Below are positions 7,051-8,484 of a stretch of 8,484 bases of DNA, piece by piece. The first letter of the stretch is position 1; every line of letters begins with the position of its first letter. Source of the stretch: Bacteroidaceae bacterium (GTDB lineage Bacteria > Bacteroidota > Bacteroidia > Bacteroidales > Bacteroidaceae); contig JAEDNQ010000101.1 in the NCBI GenBank assembly GCA_016302435.1, forward strand, positions 1-8,484, in the 5' to 3' direction. Made by a program: the position numbers and the translations under genes. The notes beneath the pieces were generated by a model. That model worked only from the letters and a program-made list of their open reading frames with translations. It ran no database searches and was not told where the DNA came from.

Positions 7051-8280
7051 ATGCAGACTAACACACACTTATCCTCCTCACGCATCGAAGTTGTCGATGC
7101 CATACGCGGCATAGCCGTCGCCATGATTATCCTACTTCACAGCATAGAGCACTTCAACCTCTACAACCAGCAGCCTCCTGCCCTTCCCCTCCTTCAGCTG
7201 TCCGACCAGATGATATGGGATGGACTTTGGTTCGCTATAGGCGGCAAGGCATACGCCATCTTTGCACTCCTCTTCGGTTTCAGCTTCTACATCATGGACA
7301 GCAATGCCGCCCGCCGCGGCCAGGACTTCCGCCTGCGCTTCTGCTGGCGCATGTTCCTTCTCTTCTGTTTCGGATGTCTCAACGCAGCCTTCTTCTGCGG
7401 AGAAGTCCTCGTGCTCTACAGCATCGTAGGCATCATCCTCCCGTTGGTGTGCCGATTGAAAACACGCACGCTGCTGGTCATAGCAGGTATATTCATGCTC
7501 CAGCCCGTAGAATGGATAAAGATGTTTTATGCAGCCTTCGTAGACAGCCAGGCCAAAATCCTTGAGTTCGACTACTATGACCATTGGAACATCTCCATGG
7601 AATCACTCTCCACAGGCACCTTCCTCGACACTCTGCGCACTAACCTATGGGACGGACAAATCTTCAGCCTCGCCTGGGCATGGGGAGCTGGACGATTCTT
7701 CCAGACAGCCTCCCTGTTCATCATAGGCATGGTGGCAGGCAGACAGAGATGGTTTGAGGACAATCCCGTCAATCGCAAGCTCTGGGCACGCGTCCTTGCC
7801 ATAGCCCTGCTGCTCTTCTTCCCTCTCTACGGCCTTAGCAGCCTCATCCCCGATTTCGCTCGCCAATTCACTCCCGAAGAGGCAGCAGGCACGTCCATCG
7901 CCCTGCTTAAGACAAGCAGCTTCATGACGCCTCTCATGCTCGTCATCAACTCTCTACACAAATGCTGCTTCATGCTCGTCATCGTCACTTCCCTCCTCTT
8001 CGCCTTCTACACCACACGCCTCAGCCGCCCCATGCGTTTCATCATGCCCTACGGCCGCATGAGCCTCACCAACTATATCAGCCAGAGCATCATAGGCTCT
8101 TTCATATTCTATCACTGGGGACTTCATCTCAACCTCTGCGATACAGCCAGCGCACTGCTTTTCGTCGCCATCCTTTTCATACAGATACTGGTGTGCCGAT
8201 GGTGGATGAAGAGCCACACACATGGCCCCCTCGAATGGGCATGGAAGAAACTTACATACTCATTGCTACCGACTGCATAA
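7051..8280 (+). CDS. DUF418 (YeiB-type) polytopic membrane protein
   Basis: This 409-residue inner-membrane protein has about eight to ten hydrophobic segments (for example about 17-33, 60-82, 98-134, 205-229, 247-266, 304-320, 364-383). The N-terminus has RIEVVDAIRGIAVAMIILLH, the entry typical of the DUF1624/DUF418 group, which resembles membrane acyltransferases. The DUF418 C-terminal signature is clear: YGRMSLTNYISQSIIG (334-349), FYHWGL (353-358), RWWM (383-386) and GPLEWAWKKLTY (392-403). No substrate is known for the family as far as I recall, so none is given. The last six codons (SLLPTA) and the stop are read from DNA that in another frame encodes a helicase fragment, so the natural 3' end has apparently been replaced at about 8251-8259. 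The loss is small because the family motif normally sits close to the C-terminus, and the protein is probably still functional. Confidence 0.88.
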   Translation: MQTNTHLSSSRIEVVDAIRGIAVAMIILLHSIEHFNLYNQQPPALPLLQLSDQMIWDGLWFAIGGKAYAIFALLFGFSFYIMDSNAARRGQDFRLRFCWRMFLLFCFGCLNAAFFCGEVLVLYSIVGIILPLVCRLKTRTLLVIAGIFMLQPVEWIKMFYAAFVDSQAKILEFDYYDHWNISMESLSTGTFLDTLRTNLWDGQIFSLAWAWGAGRFFQTASLFIIGMVAGRQRWFEDNPVNRKLWARVLAIALLLFFPLYGLSSLIPDFARQFTPEEAAGTSIALLKTSSFMTPLMLVINSLHKCCFMLVIVTSLLFAFYTTRLSRPMRFIMPYGRMSLTNYISQSIIGSFIFYHWGLHLNLCDTASALLFVAILFIQILVCRWWMKSHTHGPLEWAWKKLTYSLLPTA

Positions 8281-8327
8281 GCGAAGGACAGAACCTGCAG
8301 GATTGCGACTACATCATCAACTACGAC
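8256..8327 (+). pseudogene. Fragment of a superfamily 2 (SNF2-like) helicase, motif V region
   Basis: In frame 3, 24 codons from 8256 to 8327 encode a peptide containing IATDCISEGQNLQDCDY followed by IINYD. This matches the helicase C-terminal domain around motif V, seen in SNF2-like helicases often found with mobile or defence loci in Bacteroidales. In those proteins, as I recall them, the next residues run like IHWNPVRIIQRFGRIDR. Here the match stops dead after the Asp and the frame continues into AT-rich sequence (NNNKIF) to a TAA at 8409-8411. No upstream helicase domain exists, because the preceding bases encode the DUF418 protein in frame 1. The fragment overlaps the last 25 bp of that gene. 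It has no stop or frameshift, suggesting a fairly recent insertion. The family assignment is from motif recognition only. Confidence 0.8.
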
Positions 8328-8385
8328 AACAATAATAAAATCTTCATTATCCACTTTCCCATCCGTAAGATTTTCTTCATTTTGT

Positions 8386-8416
8386 TTTGCCATGTCATAA
8401 ATATCTCGTAAATTTG
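8386..8416 (+). promoter_or_regulatory. Bacteroidetes-type promoter for the gene starting at 8458
   Basis: TTTG at 8386-8389 is the -33 element and TAAATTTG at 8409-8416 is a perfect TAnnTTTG -7 element. The 19 bp between them falls in the 19-21 bp range known for the primary sigma factor of Bacteroidetes. Transcription would start around 8420-8425, giving a leader of about 35 bases before ATG 8458. The region is clearly more AT-rich than the genes to its left. It is the only well-spaced match to this consensus that I found in the window. Confidence 0.7.
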
Positions 8417-8457
8417 CCGCCAAATTACAGACATTGTGACACTCAACATTTACGGAT

Positions 8458-8484
8458 ATGGAAACCAAGCAACTGAAACGACTG
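8458..8484 (+). CDS. Start of an unidentified gene (partial, runs off the window)
   Basis: The ATG at 8458 opens a frame reading METKQLKRL to the window edge. It lies at the expected distance behind a near-ideal promoter, which is the main reason for the call. Nine residues do not allow a family to be named. The bases immediately before the ATG (TTACGGAT, 8450-8457) are the reverse complement of 8371-8378 on the far side of the promoter. Confidence 0.55.

Noticed and set aside
7132..7584. 150-codon minus-strand open frame opposite the DUF418 gene
   Set aside because: It is antisense to membrane segments of a recognised family, and its Glu/Val-rich product is the usual mirror of hydrophobic coding DNA.
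8328..8468. Minus-strand frame in the AT-rich region, reading a hydrophilic stretch with NLRDIYDMAKQNEENL
   Set aside because: It looks somewhat protein-like, but I cannot match it to a family. It runs on antisense into the DUF418 gene and collides with a near-perfect + strand promoter. It could be another gene scar, but support is too weak.

Overview
The window looks like chromosomal DNA from a member of the Bacteroidales, most likely Prevotella or a close relative. The evidence is the protein families present (a DnaG starting MISPATIERI, a RecG starting MNILLQDIKYLQGVGP, a small secreted SPOR protein between tpiA and folE), A-rich leaders without clear Shine-Dalgarno sequences, and one near-perfect Bacteroidetes-type promoter (TTTG, 19 bp, TAnnTTTG) at the right end. 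All well-supported genes lie on the + strand. This organism assignment is inferred from memory of the families; no database search was run.

Layout. Positions 1-72 may hold the last 23 codons of an upstream gene. tpiA (160-918) encodes triosephosphate isomerase in a codon style typical of a highly expressed gene. A strong 13-bp hairpin (943-973) follows it. Next comes a tight pair: a secreted SPOR-domain protein (1015-1509) and folE, GTP cyclohydrolase I (1514-2080), 4 bp apart. A 237-bp gene-free spacer leads to dnaG primase (2318-4579). A 112-bp spacer containing two tandem 38-bp repeats, each with 7-bp inverted arms, leads to recG (start best placed at 4692, end 6938). A DUF418/YeiB-type polytopic membrane protein follows (7051-8280). 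At its 3' end is a sharp junction to a 24-codon fragment of a superfamily 2 helicase (8256-8327), in another reading frame. An AT-rich promoter region and the first codons of a further gene (from 8458) close the window.

The genes are mainly housekeeping: glycolysis, folate biosynthesis, replication priming and rescue of stalled forks. They share a strand, but dnaG, recG and the DUF418 gene are separated by 112-237 bp, so a single operon is not shown. No complete mobile element, CRISPR array, RNA gene or defence system is visible. The item most worth a second look is the helicase fossil at 8256-8327: its reading frame is intact, it abuts the truncated end of the DUF418 gene, and it appears to have supplied that gene's last codons and stop. 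The dnaG-recG repeat pair and the low-complexity inserts in both DnaG and RecG are secondary points of interest.
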